In this document: positions 56,319 to 64,000 of the stretch, piece after piece
How the letters are laid out: each line of letters opens with the position of its first letter
How positions within the stretch are numbered: the first letter of the stretch is position 1
Origin: Tetragenococcus sp041859945
Lineage (GTDB): Bacteria > Bacillota > Bacilli > Lactobacillales > Enterococcaceae
Assembly: GCA_041859945.1 (NCBI GenBank)
Contig: JBFLGC010000003.1
Span: 29,421-93,420, forward strand
DNA: 64,000 bases
Direction: 5' to 3'
Program-made: the position numbers and the translations under genes
The notes under the pieces: generated by a model
Told to the model about the DNA's origin: nothing
Database searches by the model: none
The model's input: only the letters and a program-made list of their open reading frames with translations

Positions 56319-57443
56319 TTAATCTAATATCGTTACTTTGACATTGAATTTACGGCCCCAAGCTTTACATTCGTCAACCGTTTTAAAATGGACATCAATG
56401 GTATTGCCTTTGATCGCGCCACCGGTATCGGCAGCAATCGCAACGCCATAGCCTTCCACTTCGACCAGCGTGCCCAGTGGGATCACACTAGTATCTACTG
56501 CGATCGCCATGGGATTTTGACGCAAGTCTAAACCAGAGGCTGTGATCGAGTAGCCTGTTTCAGCATAGGAATAAGCGGTCGATTCCATGTAAAGGACCTT
56601 GCCACTACTTTCCGTAGAGCCACTAGGTGTTTCAGTGGTGTTATTATTATTTTGATCCGTACTTGTTGGCGCCGTTTGTTCCGTACTTGTATCCTTACTG
56701 TTTGTGGATGCCTCGGTCGTTTCTTGAACAGCTACTTGTTGAGCTTTTGCGGCTTTTTCTTGGGCCGCTTTTTCCGCTTCTGCTTTTTCCGCTTCAGCCT
56801 TCAAGCGGGCTTGTTCAACGACCTTGCTATTGGCGATTTCATCCAAAGCAGTTGCGTTTTGCGCTAATTGATCTTGTAAACTAGTGATTTGGCTATCCAA
56901 ATCTTGCGTCTCTGCTTCCAAGGTTGCTTGACTGGCAGTCAATTCGGCTTGGGAAGCAGCCGCCTTTTCTTGTAAGTCCTGCAAGCGTTTGGTTTCGTCC
57001 TGCAAATCAGCGACGGCACTTTTTTCAGCATTTTGTAAAGTTGTCAACGCATAGATACCATTGACAAAATCAGTAAAACTACCCGTTTCTAGCAGGATGG
57101 CCCATTTATTTCTTTCGGCTCCATTTAATTGCAAATCTTTCAGACGCTCGGCGACCCGTTCTTTATGAGTCGCGATCTTATCCTCAGAAATCTTGATTTC
57201 TTCATTTGTTTCATCGATAGTTGCTTGATTGTCAGCAACTTTCTCTTTGATTTCTTCAACTTCTTGATATTTTTGATTGACCGTAGTTAAGGTCGTTTGG
57301 ATCTCAGCACTGATCGATTGGCTTTGTGCGGAAATCTCACTTTCTTTTTGATCAAGATCATCAAGCGTCTCTGCTTGAATCGTTGCAGGCAGTAGGAATT
57401 GAATCCCTATCAAACAAGCTGCCAATAGTTGCTTCGCTTTCAC
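56319..57443 (-). CDS. secreted coiled-coil protein with C-terminal 3D domain
   Basis: A 374-residue exported cell-wall protein. The signal peptide is MKAKQLLAACLIGIQFLLPA, with cleavage after TIQA near residue 24. A long coiled coil (about 25-235) has the PcsB/SagA-type pattern, including NGAERNKWAILLETGSFTDF near 107-126. A Ser/Thr/Asn/Gln-rich linker (about 240-285) precedes a 3D domain named for its three aspartates: VDTSVIPLGT near 316-325, AADTGGAIKG near 336-345 and IDVHF near 348-352. This double-psi barrel is related to lytic transglycosylase folds (MltA, Rpf/YocH). Remodelling of peptidoglycan is likely. A WalR-like box lies upstream. Confidence 0.88.
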   Translation of the reverse strand: MKAKQLLAACLIGIQFLLPATIQAETLDDLDQKESEISAQSQSISAEIQTTLTTVNQKYQEVEEIKEKVADNQATIDETNEEIKISEDKIATHKERVAERLKDLQLNGAERNKWAILLETGSFTDFVNGIYALTTLQNAEKSAVADLQDETKRLQDLQEKAAASQAELTASQATLEAETQDLDSQITSLQDQLAQNATALDEIANSKVVEQARLKAEAEKAEAEKAAQEKAAKAQQVAVQETTEASTNSKDTSTEQTAPTSTDQNNNNTTETPSGSTESSGKVLYMESTAYSYAETGYSITASGLDLRQNPMAIAVDTSVIPLGTLVEVEGYGVAIAADTGGAIKGNTIDVHFKTVDECKAWGRKFNVKVTILD

Positions 57444-57485
57444 GTATTGCCAACACCTTTCTCAAATTAATCTCCAACAGAGACC

Positions 57486-57539
57486 ATTATACTAAAGGAT
57501 CAAGGCTAGTTTATTTCAATTTATTTACATAATGTTACA
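57486..57539 (-). promoter_or_regulatory. promoter of the 3D-domain gene with WalR-like box
   Basis: TATAAT (57491-57486) with no good -35 box. TGTAAC and TGTAAA half-sites (57539-57534 and 57529-57524) lie 10 bases apart about 33 bases upstream of the -10 box. The WalR/VicR consensus has TGTWAH repeats with an 11-base period, so this is one base short. Confidence 0.45.
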
Positions 57540-57802
57540 GGAAAGAGTGTTTTTTCGACAAAAACAGTTTGTTTAAATTTTTTTAAAGAAAATCATGGCT
57601 ATTGGCAAGCTTTGTTCATAAAATTAAATGTAATCAAAACGTAATATAGAATCATGATTAACTCGTTTTTTTAGAAAAAGTGGGGCCTTATGGTAAAAAT
57701 CTCCTTTATTTTTTAGGTCAGTCCCAAATACTTCCCAAAAGGAAACGTTTTTTTAAGAATGATCGTCTTTCTGAGATTTTTTTCTGGAAAATGATTCCAA
57801 GC
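57540..57802. other. gene-free intergenic stretch
   Basis: No supported gene. Bases 57730-57795 loosely resemble 50690-50760. Otherwise A+T-rich sequence with no clear structure. Confidence 0.45.
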
Positions 57803-57831
57803 AAAAATCACTAGTCATCGCAACTAGTGAT
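57803..57831 (-). terminator. terminator downstream of the PBP gene
   Basis: On the minus strand ATCACTAG and CTAGTGAT form a perfect stem with a 9-base loop, followed by five T. Confidence 0.82.
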
Positions 57832-57873
57832 CATAATTTATATTGGGGTGGAATAGATAAGACTGAGCCTTCC

Positions 57874-59874
57874 TCAATTTTTTAACGTAGCTAAATAGTC
57901 AATGAGATCCGAAACTTGGTCGACAGCTGCTTGGCCGTCTGCTTTATTTTCCAGTAACTGCAACAGCGCAAATTTTTTATTTTCGGCATCATAGGCATAT
58001 AAGAAACTATTTTCTTGCCCCTGTTCGTCTTGATTTTCTTTGATTTCCGCCGTACCAGTCTTGGCAGCAAGCATCATCCCTAAACTAGCTAGGCTATGAG
58101 CTGTTCCATTGGCATCGGTCACGACGGCTTGTAAATCACTATCGATCGCTTGGATGGTCGCCTTTGAAAAAACATCCGCCTTGCTTTTGGTTTCTTTTGA
58201 TGCCAATAATTTGGGATAAACTAGCGTGCCACCATTTGGAAAAACGGAATAGGTCGTCAATTGTTGGATCGGATTTAGCAACAATTCACCTTGACCATAA
58301 CCCGTATCAGCTAATAGGATTTCCGATGAAAAACGGTCTTCGGTAGAGATCTGGGCCGGATCCATGTCGATTGGCAAGTCGAGATCTTCACCAAATATCA
58401 GTTCGTTTAAACCAGCTCGAAATTTATCTTCGCCCATCTTCAACGTTGCTTGCGCCATATAAATATTATCAGAATAGACGAGGGCGGTCCGCAGATTCAC
58501 CGGCGTGACATCACTTACTCGCGTCACTTCATAACCGCCCCAAGAAGAATCTTTTTGCCATTTCAAACCATCAATGGCAATTTCTTCATCAGGATCAAGG
58601 GTCCCATTGTCCAAACCAATGGCTGCAGTAATAGCTTTAAAAGTTGAACCTGGGGCATAGCCATTGGCAAAACGACTCATAAAAGGCAGATCTTCATCTT
58701 TATCATAGGCATCGTATTCTTCTTGGCTGATACCATACGTCATTTTATTCGGATCAAAACTTGGTGAACTAGCTAGAGCCAATAATTCTCCAGTTTGGGG
58801 ATTTTCGGCAACGCTTGCCCCAGGTTCACCTGCTAAAGACTGATAAGCTAAATATTGGGCTTGCGAATCAAGGGTAAGCTTTATATCTTCGCCATTTTTG
58901 ACGGTCACTTCCTGCAAAGTAGCCTTCTCTTGGCCCTCACTATCAGTGATTTTGATCGTTCCCCCATCTTGACCACGCAATTCTTTATCGTAGGCCCGTT
59001 CCAACCCAGCCCGGCCGATCATACTAACGGCCGCTAAATCGGCATTTTTTTCGATATCCTCAGCCGTGACTTTACCGACATAACCGATCAAATGAGCTGC
59101 AGCTTCCCCTAATGGATAGGTCCGCCCTGTTGCCTCACGCGCTTCAAAGCCTGTGATCGTAGGCAAATCATCCGGAACTTGCACCACTGTTTTTAAGGGA
59201 ACGAAGGTATCATCGGTCACCCACGTTTGCTTGAGCGCCTCCTTGATCGTATCTTCGTCCACGTCAATAGCTGCCGCGATTTCCTTGATCGTCTCATCGG
59301 TCATCTCTTTAGGCACCACGCCATAATTATAGACCGTGCCATTTGTGGCCAAACCATTATTATTTCGGTCTTTGATCTCGCCACGTACCGCTTGGTTGAA
59401 GTCATACGAAACCTTGTCCCCAGAAGTCATGCCTGGAAAGATCAACGCCATTTGCCAAGTGATCTTTTGACTTTCCTTATCGATTTTCGCCGTATAGTTT
59501 TGATCGTCTAAAATTCCTAAGTCTGTGTGCATCGATAAGGTATAGTTTACCGTTTGATCGTTCACTTGCATATTTTTAAGTTTGATCTCACTGACACCGA
59601 TACCACCGTAAATGTTTTGATATTTTTCAGCCACTGTAGTAGTGGTCATTTCATCAGCTTTTAATGATCCTTCTGAAAAACTTGCGGCCACCGCTGCATA
59701 ATCTGCCTTGTTCAAATTTGCGACTAAGGTTTTGATGATTTGCTCATTTTGTTTAGTTAGTTGCTTTTGGGTGTAATTTTGGTAAAATAAAAAGCCACCA
59801 CCGCCCAGTGCTAGAACAATAACGAGCAAGCAGACCATGATCAGTGGCTTTTTCGTTGTTTTTTTGTGGTGCAT
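57874..59874 (-). CDS. low-affinity class B penicillin-binding protein, PBP5/Pbp4 type
   Basis: A peptidoglycan transpeptidase of 666 residues. One N-terminal membrane anchor (about 10-30) is followed by a MecA-type N-terminal domain (NEQIIKTLVANLNKADYAAVAASF near 43-66), the dimerisation domain (GRTYPLGEAAAHLIGYVG near 250-267) and the transpeptidase domain. Active-site motifs are STFK near 410, SDN near 468 and KTGT near 605. The context YSDNIYMAQATLKMGEDKFR closely matches enterococcal PBP5, including the methionine linked by known substitutions to high-level resistance when changed. Such proteins give intrinsic low susceptibility to cephalosporins. I chose the ATG at 59874 with AAAGGAG; it appears monocistronic, without psr or ftsW beside it. 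Confidence 0.93.
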   Translation of the reverse strand: MHHKKTTKKPLIMVCLLVIVLALGGGGFLFYQNYTQKQLTKQNEQIIKTLVANLNKADYAAVAASFSEGSLKADEMTTTTVAEKYQNIYGGIGVSEIKLKNMQVNDQTVNYTLSMHTDLGILDDQNYTAKIDKESQKITWQMALIFPGMTSGDKVSYDFNQAVRGEIKDRNNNGLATNGTVYNYGVVPKEMTDETIKEIAAAIDVDEDTIKEALKQTWVTDDTFVPLKTVVQVPDDLPTITGFEAREATGRTYPLGEAAAHLIGYVGKVTAEDIEKNADLAAVSMIGRAGLERAYDKELRGQDGGTIKITDSEGQEKATLQEVTVKNGEDIKLTLDSQAQYLAYQSLAGEPGASVAENPQTGELLALASSPSFDPNKMTYGISQEEYDAYDKDEDLPFMSRFANGYAPGSTFKAITAAIGLDNGTLDPDEEIAIDGLKWQKDSSWGGYEVTRVSDVTPVNLRTALVYSDNIYMAQATLKMGEDKFRAGLNELIFGEDLDLPIDMDPAQISTEDRFSSEILLADTGYGQGELLLNPIQQLTTYSVFPNGGTLVYPKLLASKETKSKADVFSKATIQAIDSDLQAVVTDANGTAHSLASLGMMLAAKTGTAEIKENQDEQGQENSFLYAYDAENKKFALLQLLENKADGQAAVDQVSDLIDYLATLKN

Positions 59875-59946
59875 AGTTAAACTCCTTTGTATTCGTTGAT
59901 CCAACCATACTATTATTTTATCGTCAATACAATGATAAGAAAACAA

Positions 59947-60262
59947 ATTTTTGATTAGTTTAAGGCTATTTTAGAAATTACCAAGACAGATTCTTTCTTT
60001 TTAAAACATTAGCATAAAGCTTTTCCTAGATATCTCAAATGAAATTTTAAAATTTTGACTATCTAACTACCGAAAATGTTCCTTATTTGAAAAAGAAAGG
60101 GCATATGGTGGCCGGCAATGTTTCTTGCTTGAAATGGAGGCGTTCTTTTTAGGAGAACCTAATTTCCGTTTCGAAGCACACTCTAAGAAGGCTCCAATGC
60201 CTTTTAACAAAGCTATGACACTAAGCTTGTTGGCTAAGCCAGAGCTAGGCTTCCTTAATAGT
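59947..60262. other. intergenic stretch without a supported gene
   Basis: About 316 bases. From 60067 onward both strands stay open for over 100 codons, but neither frame has a ribosome site or known motif, and both overlap the AIM24 gene. A GGCTAAGCC/AGAGCTAGGCT-type pairing lies near 60220-60250. I could not assign a function. Confidence 0.45.
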
Positions 60263-60301
60263 AAAAAAGGGCGCTTGCTTTTTAAACAATCCGTCCTTTT
60301 T
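60263..60301 (-). terminator. terminator downstream of the AIM24 gene
   Basis: On the minus strand AAAAAGGACG pairs with CGCCCTTTTTT (one mismatch), ending in a T run, directly after the stop at 60305. Confidence 0.75.
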
Positions 60302-60304
60302 GCT

Positions 60305-60979
60305 TTATTCAGTGGTTTGAAAAATAGTGGCGTTGCGCGTTTGGATGTATACAGTCCCCTCGCCATGAAACTCGTTGACCAGGCCTTCTCCTGTTTTAAA
60401 GCCAAAAGTGCCAGATGCGACTTTTATCGAATAATCGAGCCCATCTGACCAGGCAATGACATGTTCATTGTCAATAGTGAGCGGGTGATCAGCTGTGATA
60501 GCAATCTTAAGCAGGTCCCCCATCGCTGAAACTAGCATATCCCCTTGGCCTCTTGTCTCCATTACAAACAAGCCGCCCGTGCCACCCAAAATAGCTTTAG
60601 AGAGTTTCTGACTTTTCATTTGGTAACTGACACTGGCATCACAGGCTAGAAAAGCCCCTGTATTTAAGCGCCATTGATCAGCACCAATACGTAACGGAAC
60701 GATTTTCCCTAAGGTTTCAGGTGCTAGAGCAATTTCGGCGCCATCCGTATCACTGATCGCTTCACTAATAAAAAAACTTTCACCACTGGTCATGGAGCGG
60801 CCTAATGCACTTAAAGCTCCGCTAACACCTTTTTTCCCATTGGCATTCATCCGTCCACTCAGAGTCACGCCGCCGGTTTGATAAACCATGGCGCCTGTTT
60901 CCAACTGGATTTTTTCATTGCGATCCAAGCTAACGATCGCTAAAGGAGCAAAAGTACTTTCCGTCAAACGATAGTTCAT
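60305..60979 (-). CDS. AIM24 (TIGR00266) family protein
   Basis: A 224-residue beta-rich cytoplasmic protein. Typical family segments are LETGAMVYQTGGVTLSGRM near residues 26-44, GESFFISEAISD near 66-77, FLACDASVSYQM near 108-119 and GGTGGLFVMETRGQGDMLVSA near 131-151. The fold resembles a trimeric beta barrel; in bacteria its role is unknown. It follows the MATE gene by 16 bases, so the two are probably one operon. Confidence 0.85.
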   Translation of the reverse strand: MNYRLTESTFAPLAIVSLDRNEKIQLETGAMVYQTGGVTLSGRMNANGKKGVSGALSALGRSMTSGESFFISEAISDTDGAEIALAPETLGKIVPLRIGADQWRLNTGAFLACDASVSYQMKSQKLSKAILGGTGGLFVMETRGQGDMLVSAMGDLLKIAITADHPLTIDNEHVIAWSDGLDYSIKVASGTFGFKTGEGLVNEFHGEGTVYIQTRNATIFQTTE

Positions 60980-60995
60980 AATGATCCCTCTTTCC

Positions 60996-62351
60996 TTACT
61001 CTACTTCTGCCAATTGTTTGGCATGTAGTTGTCGTAATTTTTTCATTGCCTTCAAATAAGAAACAAACAAAACAGCCACTGATCCAAACCAAGCCATAGG
61101 AGAAGCGGCAGCGGCTCCCGGATAACCCCAGATCTGGGTCAAGAAAATGGCCGCAAACGAACGCATCAAAAGTTCCATGATACCGGCGATCGTCGGTACC
61201 GTGCTTTGGCCTAAACCCTGTAACGTATAGCGCAAAATGAAGAGGACCGCCAATAACCAATACATGGAACCGTTGAAATCAAAGTAGATCTGGGCATATT
61301 CAAATACTTTTGTCTCTTTGGCAGATACGAATAAATGGACCAGATCATGGCCAAAAACAATGACTACGATACCGGCTATGATACTAAAACCAACACTCAT
61401 CATCAAGCACTGTTTGACACCTTTTAAAATACGCCCATATTCTTTAGCGCCCAAATTTTGAGCAGTAAAAGTCGCCATGGTGATCCCGAATGAAGCCATA
61501 GGTTGGGTCGCAAATTGGTCGATTTTACTAGCAGCTGATTGTGCAGCGACGACATCCGTCCCCAGACCATTCAAAGCTGATTGTAGAACGATCGAACCGA
61601 TGGCAATGATCGAGGATTGAAAGGCCATGGGCAAAGCCACGACCAAATGGGCTTTTAATTCCGTGACATCCCAAGCAAAGTCTTTCCGATGAACTTGCAA
61701 AAACGGGATCCTTTTTTTGATATAGACCAAACATAGCAAACTAGAAACGATTTGGGCAATAACAGTCGCAAAACCAGCGCCACCGACGCCCATATGTAAA
61801 TGGATGATAAAAATAAGATCTAAAACAATATTGATAATGCCCGCAACGATCTGGAAAAGCAAGGGCGTACGACTATCTCCTAAAGCACGGATCTCATTGG
61901 CCAACAAATTGAAGCTGACTGAGGCAAAGATACCAGCAAAAATGATCGTAATGAATGTCTGTGCTTCATCGATGATTTCAGGCGGTGTTTGCATCAAAAC
62001 GAGCATCGGACGCACGAAAACTAAACTCAAGGTCGTCAAAACGATCGTCACGATTGCACTGACAATGATACTAGTGGCAAAACTCCTTTTTACGCCTCGA
62101 TAATCGTGAGCACCATAGCGTTGGGCACTCAAAATCGAAAGACCTGATGTCAACCCTTGGGCAAAGCCAATGATCAAAAAAGAAATACTTCCCGTCGAAC
62201 CAACGGCGGCTAAAGCGTTTTTCCCTAACGTTTGGCCTACGATGATCATATCGACCATATTGTAAAATTGTTGAAAAATATTTCCCACTAATAAGGGAAC
62301 CGTAAATAACAAAATCAGTTTTGCTGGGTTCCCTTTTGTTAACTCATGCAT
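60996..62351 (-). CDS. MATE-family multidrug/cation antiporter
   Basis: A 451-residue efflux protein with about twelve membrane segments. The DinF/NorM start MHELTKGNPAKLILLFTVPLLVGNIFQQFYNMVDMIIVGQ (key run FQQFYNMVDMIIVG near residues 27-40) and internal repeat PMASFGITMATFTAQNLGA near 287-305 are characteristic. MATE proteins export drugs or metabolites using proton or sodium gradients; the substrate is unknown. I chose the ATG at 62351, 8 bases after GAAGGGG; ATGs upstream at 62366 and 62399 are possible. It is followed by the AIM24 gene. Confidence 0.9.
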   Translation of the reverse strand: MHELTKGNPAKLILLFTVPLLVGNIFQQFYNMVDMIIVGQTLGKNALAAVGSTGSISFLIIGFAQGLTSGLSILSAQRYGAHDYRGVKRSFATSIIVSAIVTIVLTTLSLVFVRPMLVLMQTPPEIIDEAQTFITIIFAGIFASVSFNLLANEIRALGDSRTPLLFQIVAGIINIVLDLIFIIHLHMGVGGAGFATVIAQIVSSLLCLVYIKKRIPFLQVHRKDFAWDVTELKAHLVVALPMAFQSSIIAIGSIVLQSALNGLGTDVVAAQSAASKIDQFATQPMASFGITMATFTAQNLGAKEYGRILKGVKQCLMMSVGFSIIAGIVVIVFGHDLVHLFVSAKETKVFEYAQIYFDFNGSMYWLLAVLFILRYTLQGLGQSTVPTIAGIMELLMRSFAAIFLTQIWGYPGAAAASPMAWFGSVAVLFVSYLKAMKKLRQLHAKQLAEVE

Positions 62352-62555
62352 TCCTTTTACCCCTTCCATTTGCTCTTTTAGTATAGGTTTTTTTAACAAA
62401 AAAATCTATGAAAATTTTCGCGAAATTTTAGTTTTAGGTAAAGAACCCTAAAATATTTTTAGATAGCCTTTTAAATAACAACACCTTCTGCTAAAATAGA
62501 TAAATGTAAGCCCTATACTAAAAAGTCGACCAGACGTTATAAAGGAGTCTCATTT

Positions 62556-62735
62556 ATGAAAATAAATACCTTAGAAAATATATTGATCATCTGTATCCTG
62601 CTGTTTATTTTAAACACTTATTTAGGACTGTGGCTTTTCCCCCTCAAATTTGGGATCATTCTCGAAGTTGCACTGCTTGTTGTCCCAGGACTTGCTTTAT
62701 TGATCGATCATTTAAAAAAACCAAAATTGATTTAA
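62556..62735 (+). CDS. small membrane protein, 59 residues
   Basis: The ATG at 62556 has an AAAGGAG site 8 bases upstream, which supports real translation. The product is MKINTLENILIICILLFI at the start, with two hydrophobic segments (about residues 7-27 and 31-50) separated by a short turn with a proline, and a basic end (HLKKPKLI). No family recognised. It stands between the divergent MATE gene and the convergent kinase gene and ends just before a strong terminator. Confidence 0.7.
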   Translation: MKINTLENILIICILLFILNTYLGLWLFPLKFGIILEVALLVVPGLALLIDHLKKPKLI

Positions 62736-62737
62736 AA

Positions 62738-62775
62738 AAATGTAAGAGTGGCGCCAAGGCTGCTCTTACATTTTT
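62738..62775. terminator. bidirectional terminator between the small membrane protein and kinase genes
   Basis: AAAAATGTAAGAG pairs with CTCTTACATTTTT around a GC-rich loop, with T runs on both strands. Confidence 0.88.
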
Positions 62776-64000
62776 TGTTTAAGGCTAGCGTATTGCTGGC
62801 AAGCGATGGATTCTGGCAAAAAGGACTGCTCATTTTGGACAGTTGAAAAGTTTGATTTTCTGAATAGATCATATAAGCCAAAAACAGGTTCATTATGAGC
62901 CGAAAAATAGCAAGGGACACCTAAAATATCGGCCGCTAATTGGCCTAACGCCTCCGTCTTAAAGAAACCACCACTGACCGACAACGGTTCATTTGGAGCC
63001 ACGATCTGGGTCAAACGGTCGATATTGAGTAGCATGCCTTCGATCGTGGCTCGGATCAAATCCTCTCGAGTCGTGGCCAAAGTAACATTAGTAAAGCCTG
63101 CGGTCGCGCGATTATCCCATAACGGAGCCCGTTCGCCATTTAAAAAAGGTGTAAACCGGACACCATGTGATCCGATCGGTGTTTCGCTTAAAAGATGCGG
63201 GATTTGCTCAAAGAATAGCGTTGGCGCAATTGCCAGTACTCTTTGACACCAATCGAGCACACAGCCACCATTATTAGAAGGCGCACCGATCACATAATGC
63301 TCTTGGTTCAAATAGTAACAAAAATTTTGAGCGGTGCCATCAAATAAGGGCCGCTCCACCAATTGTCGAACCGCGGCACTGGTCCCGATCGAAAGGCTGC
63401 TACGTCTACCGGTTGCACAAAAACTAGCAAGGGCTGCTAAACAACCATCACTAGCTCCAGCCATGATTTTGACAGTTGGAGCAAAGGAAAACCGGATCGC
63501 AGTTTTTGGCGTGATCGGAAAAATGGCGGTTGTATCAACAGTCGTAGCCAATTGACTGGTTTTTACGCCTAAATACGTCAGGATCTCAAGTGACCAATTT
63601 AAGTGATCTAGATCAAATAAACCCATGGCTGAAGCAGTGCTGTAATCAATGATCGTTTCACCGGTAAAAAAACGCAGGACCAATTCTTTTAAACCCAAAA
63701 TTTGTGTCTGCTCATTCAATCTAGCCTGCTCTTTTAAAAATAGGATCTTAGCAAAAGGCGACATGGCATGGATCGGCGTGCCCGTCAGTTGATAAAAGTG
63801 CGTGGCCGCCTGACGATCTTTTTTAAATTCCTCGATCACATCAGCCGCCTGCAAATCAGACCAGAGAAAAAGTTCTTCACTATCTTCCAACCATAAACTA
63901 TGCATCGCCGTACTAATGGCGATCGTCTCACACTTTTTGCGAAATTCCAGCGGGATCTCTAGCAATCCTTGTTTAATGGCAGCAATGATTTCCGTAGGCT
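62766..64000 (-). CDS. FGGY-family carbohydrate kinase, gluconokinase-like (5' end cut by window edge)
   Basis: At least 411 codons are visible and the frame stays open to the right edge, so the N terminus with the first phosphate loop is missing. Visible FGGY features are AISTAMHSLWLED, DYSTASAMGLFDLDHLNWS near the substrate site, AGASDGCLAALASFC, SIGTSAAVRQLV (ATPase phosphate loop) and the signature GGVLDWC-like GGCVLDWCQRVL with FTPFLNGERAPLWDNRATAGFTN. The order and the MHSL/NGERAPLWD motifs fit gluconate kinases of Lactobacillales; xylulose kinase is the alternative. The end lies within a bidirectional terminator. Confidence 0.85.
   Translation of the reverse strand, partial: PTEIIAAIKQGLLEIPLEFRKKCETIAISTAMHSLWLEDSEELFLWSDLQAADVIEEFKKDRQAATHFYQLTGTPIHAMSPFAKILFLKEQARLNEQTQILGLKELVLRFFTGETIIDYSTASAMGLFDLDHLNWSLEILTYLGVKTSQLATTVDTTAIFPITPKTAIRFSFAPTVKIMAGASDGCLAALASFCATGRRSSLSIGTSAAVRQLVERPLFDGTAQNFCYYLNQEHYVIGAPSNNGGCVLDWCQRVLAIAPTLFFEQIPHLLSETPIGSHGVRFTPFLNGERAPLWDNRATAGFTNVTLATTREDLIRATIEGMLLNIDRLTQIVAPNEPLSVSGGFFKTEALGQLAADILGVPCYFSAHNEPVFGLYDLFRKSNFSTVQNEQSFLPESIACQQYASLKQKM

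Noticed and set aside
60067..60405. Minus-strand open frame of 112 codons in another frame of the AIM24 gene
   Set aside because: It overlaps the AIM24 gene and its terminator and has no recognisable motif.
60125..60448. Plus-strand open frame of 107 codons
   Set aside because: It overlaps the well-supported AIM24 gene on the other strand, has no ribosome site and shows no family features.

Overview
The window comes from a low-GC Firmicute of the order Lactobacillales, most likely Enterococcus. Four things point there: the gene order EbsA-like / CBS protein / lspA / rluD / pyrR, a low-affinity PBP5/Pbp4-type transpeptidase with the enterococcal signature around its SDN motif, PepC and SufB sequences of Lactobacillales type, and strong AAGGAGG-type ribosome binding sites with frequent TTG/GTG starts. 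I cannot name the species. A 10-N assembly gap inside pyrB shows this is draft sequence.

Positions 1-14270 (minus strand) carry the EbsA-like/CBS/lspA/rluD genes followed by the complete pyrimidine operon pyrR-pyrP-pyrB-pyrC-carA-carB-pyrK-pyrD-pyrF-pyrE. One PyrR-type attenuator lies ahead of pyrR. The operon runs without a break into an alpha-carbonic anhydrase gene cut by the left edge. An RNase HI-like gene (14348-14757, plus) is split by a -1 frameshift exactly at a slippery A_AAA_AAC heptamer. Cardiolipin synthase, a CDF metal transporter and a T-box-controlled alaS follow.

Positions 20500-24600 hold a composite structured repeat, tRNA-Thr(GGT), a secreted C39-like protease, a membrane acyltransferase and pepC.

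Positions 24600-50600 (minus strand, visibly more A+T-rich) form an accessory carbohydrate island of three units. (a) An uronide unit: AraC regulator, a large (alpha/alpha)-type polysaccharide lyase-like gene cleanly interrupted by an IS1182-like element with a 4-bp target duplication, a binding protein, two permeases, a GH105 unsaturated uronyl hydrolase and a KdgF-like cupin. A LacI-type regulator gene and twin LacI operators lie just upstream. (b) A beta-glucoside unit: a LicT-type antiterminator with its own RAT/terminator, PTS EIIBC, EIIA and a GH1 phospho-beta-glucosidase. (c) A second ABC unit: binding protein, two permeases, a DUF1189-like membrane protein, an MsmK-type ATPase, a DeoR regulator, two DUF1861 beta-propeller proteins and a phosphohexomutase. 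This last set suggests phosphorolytic use of a glycoside. Unit (a) has no ATPase of its own, so MsmK of unit (c) may serve both importers.

Positions 51174-64000 return to ordinary chromosomal genes: SEC-C protein, two small membrane proteins, a lone sufB, DUF805, a coiled-coil/3D-domain secreted cell-wall protein, PBP5-type PBP, AIM24, MATE transporter, a 59-residue membrane protein and a gluconokinase-like FGGY kinase cut by the right edge.

The most unusual feature is a dispersed intergenic repeat at three loci (20548-21051, about 40380-40832, 55391-55618). It has inverted ends and internal hairpins whose stems differ between copies yet keep pairing.
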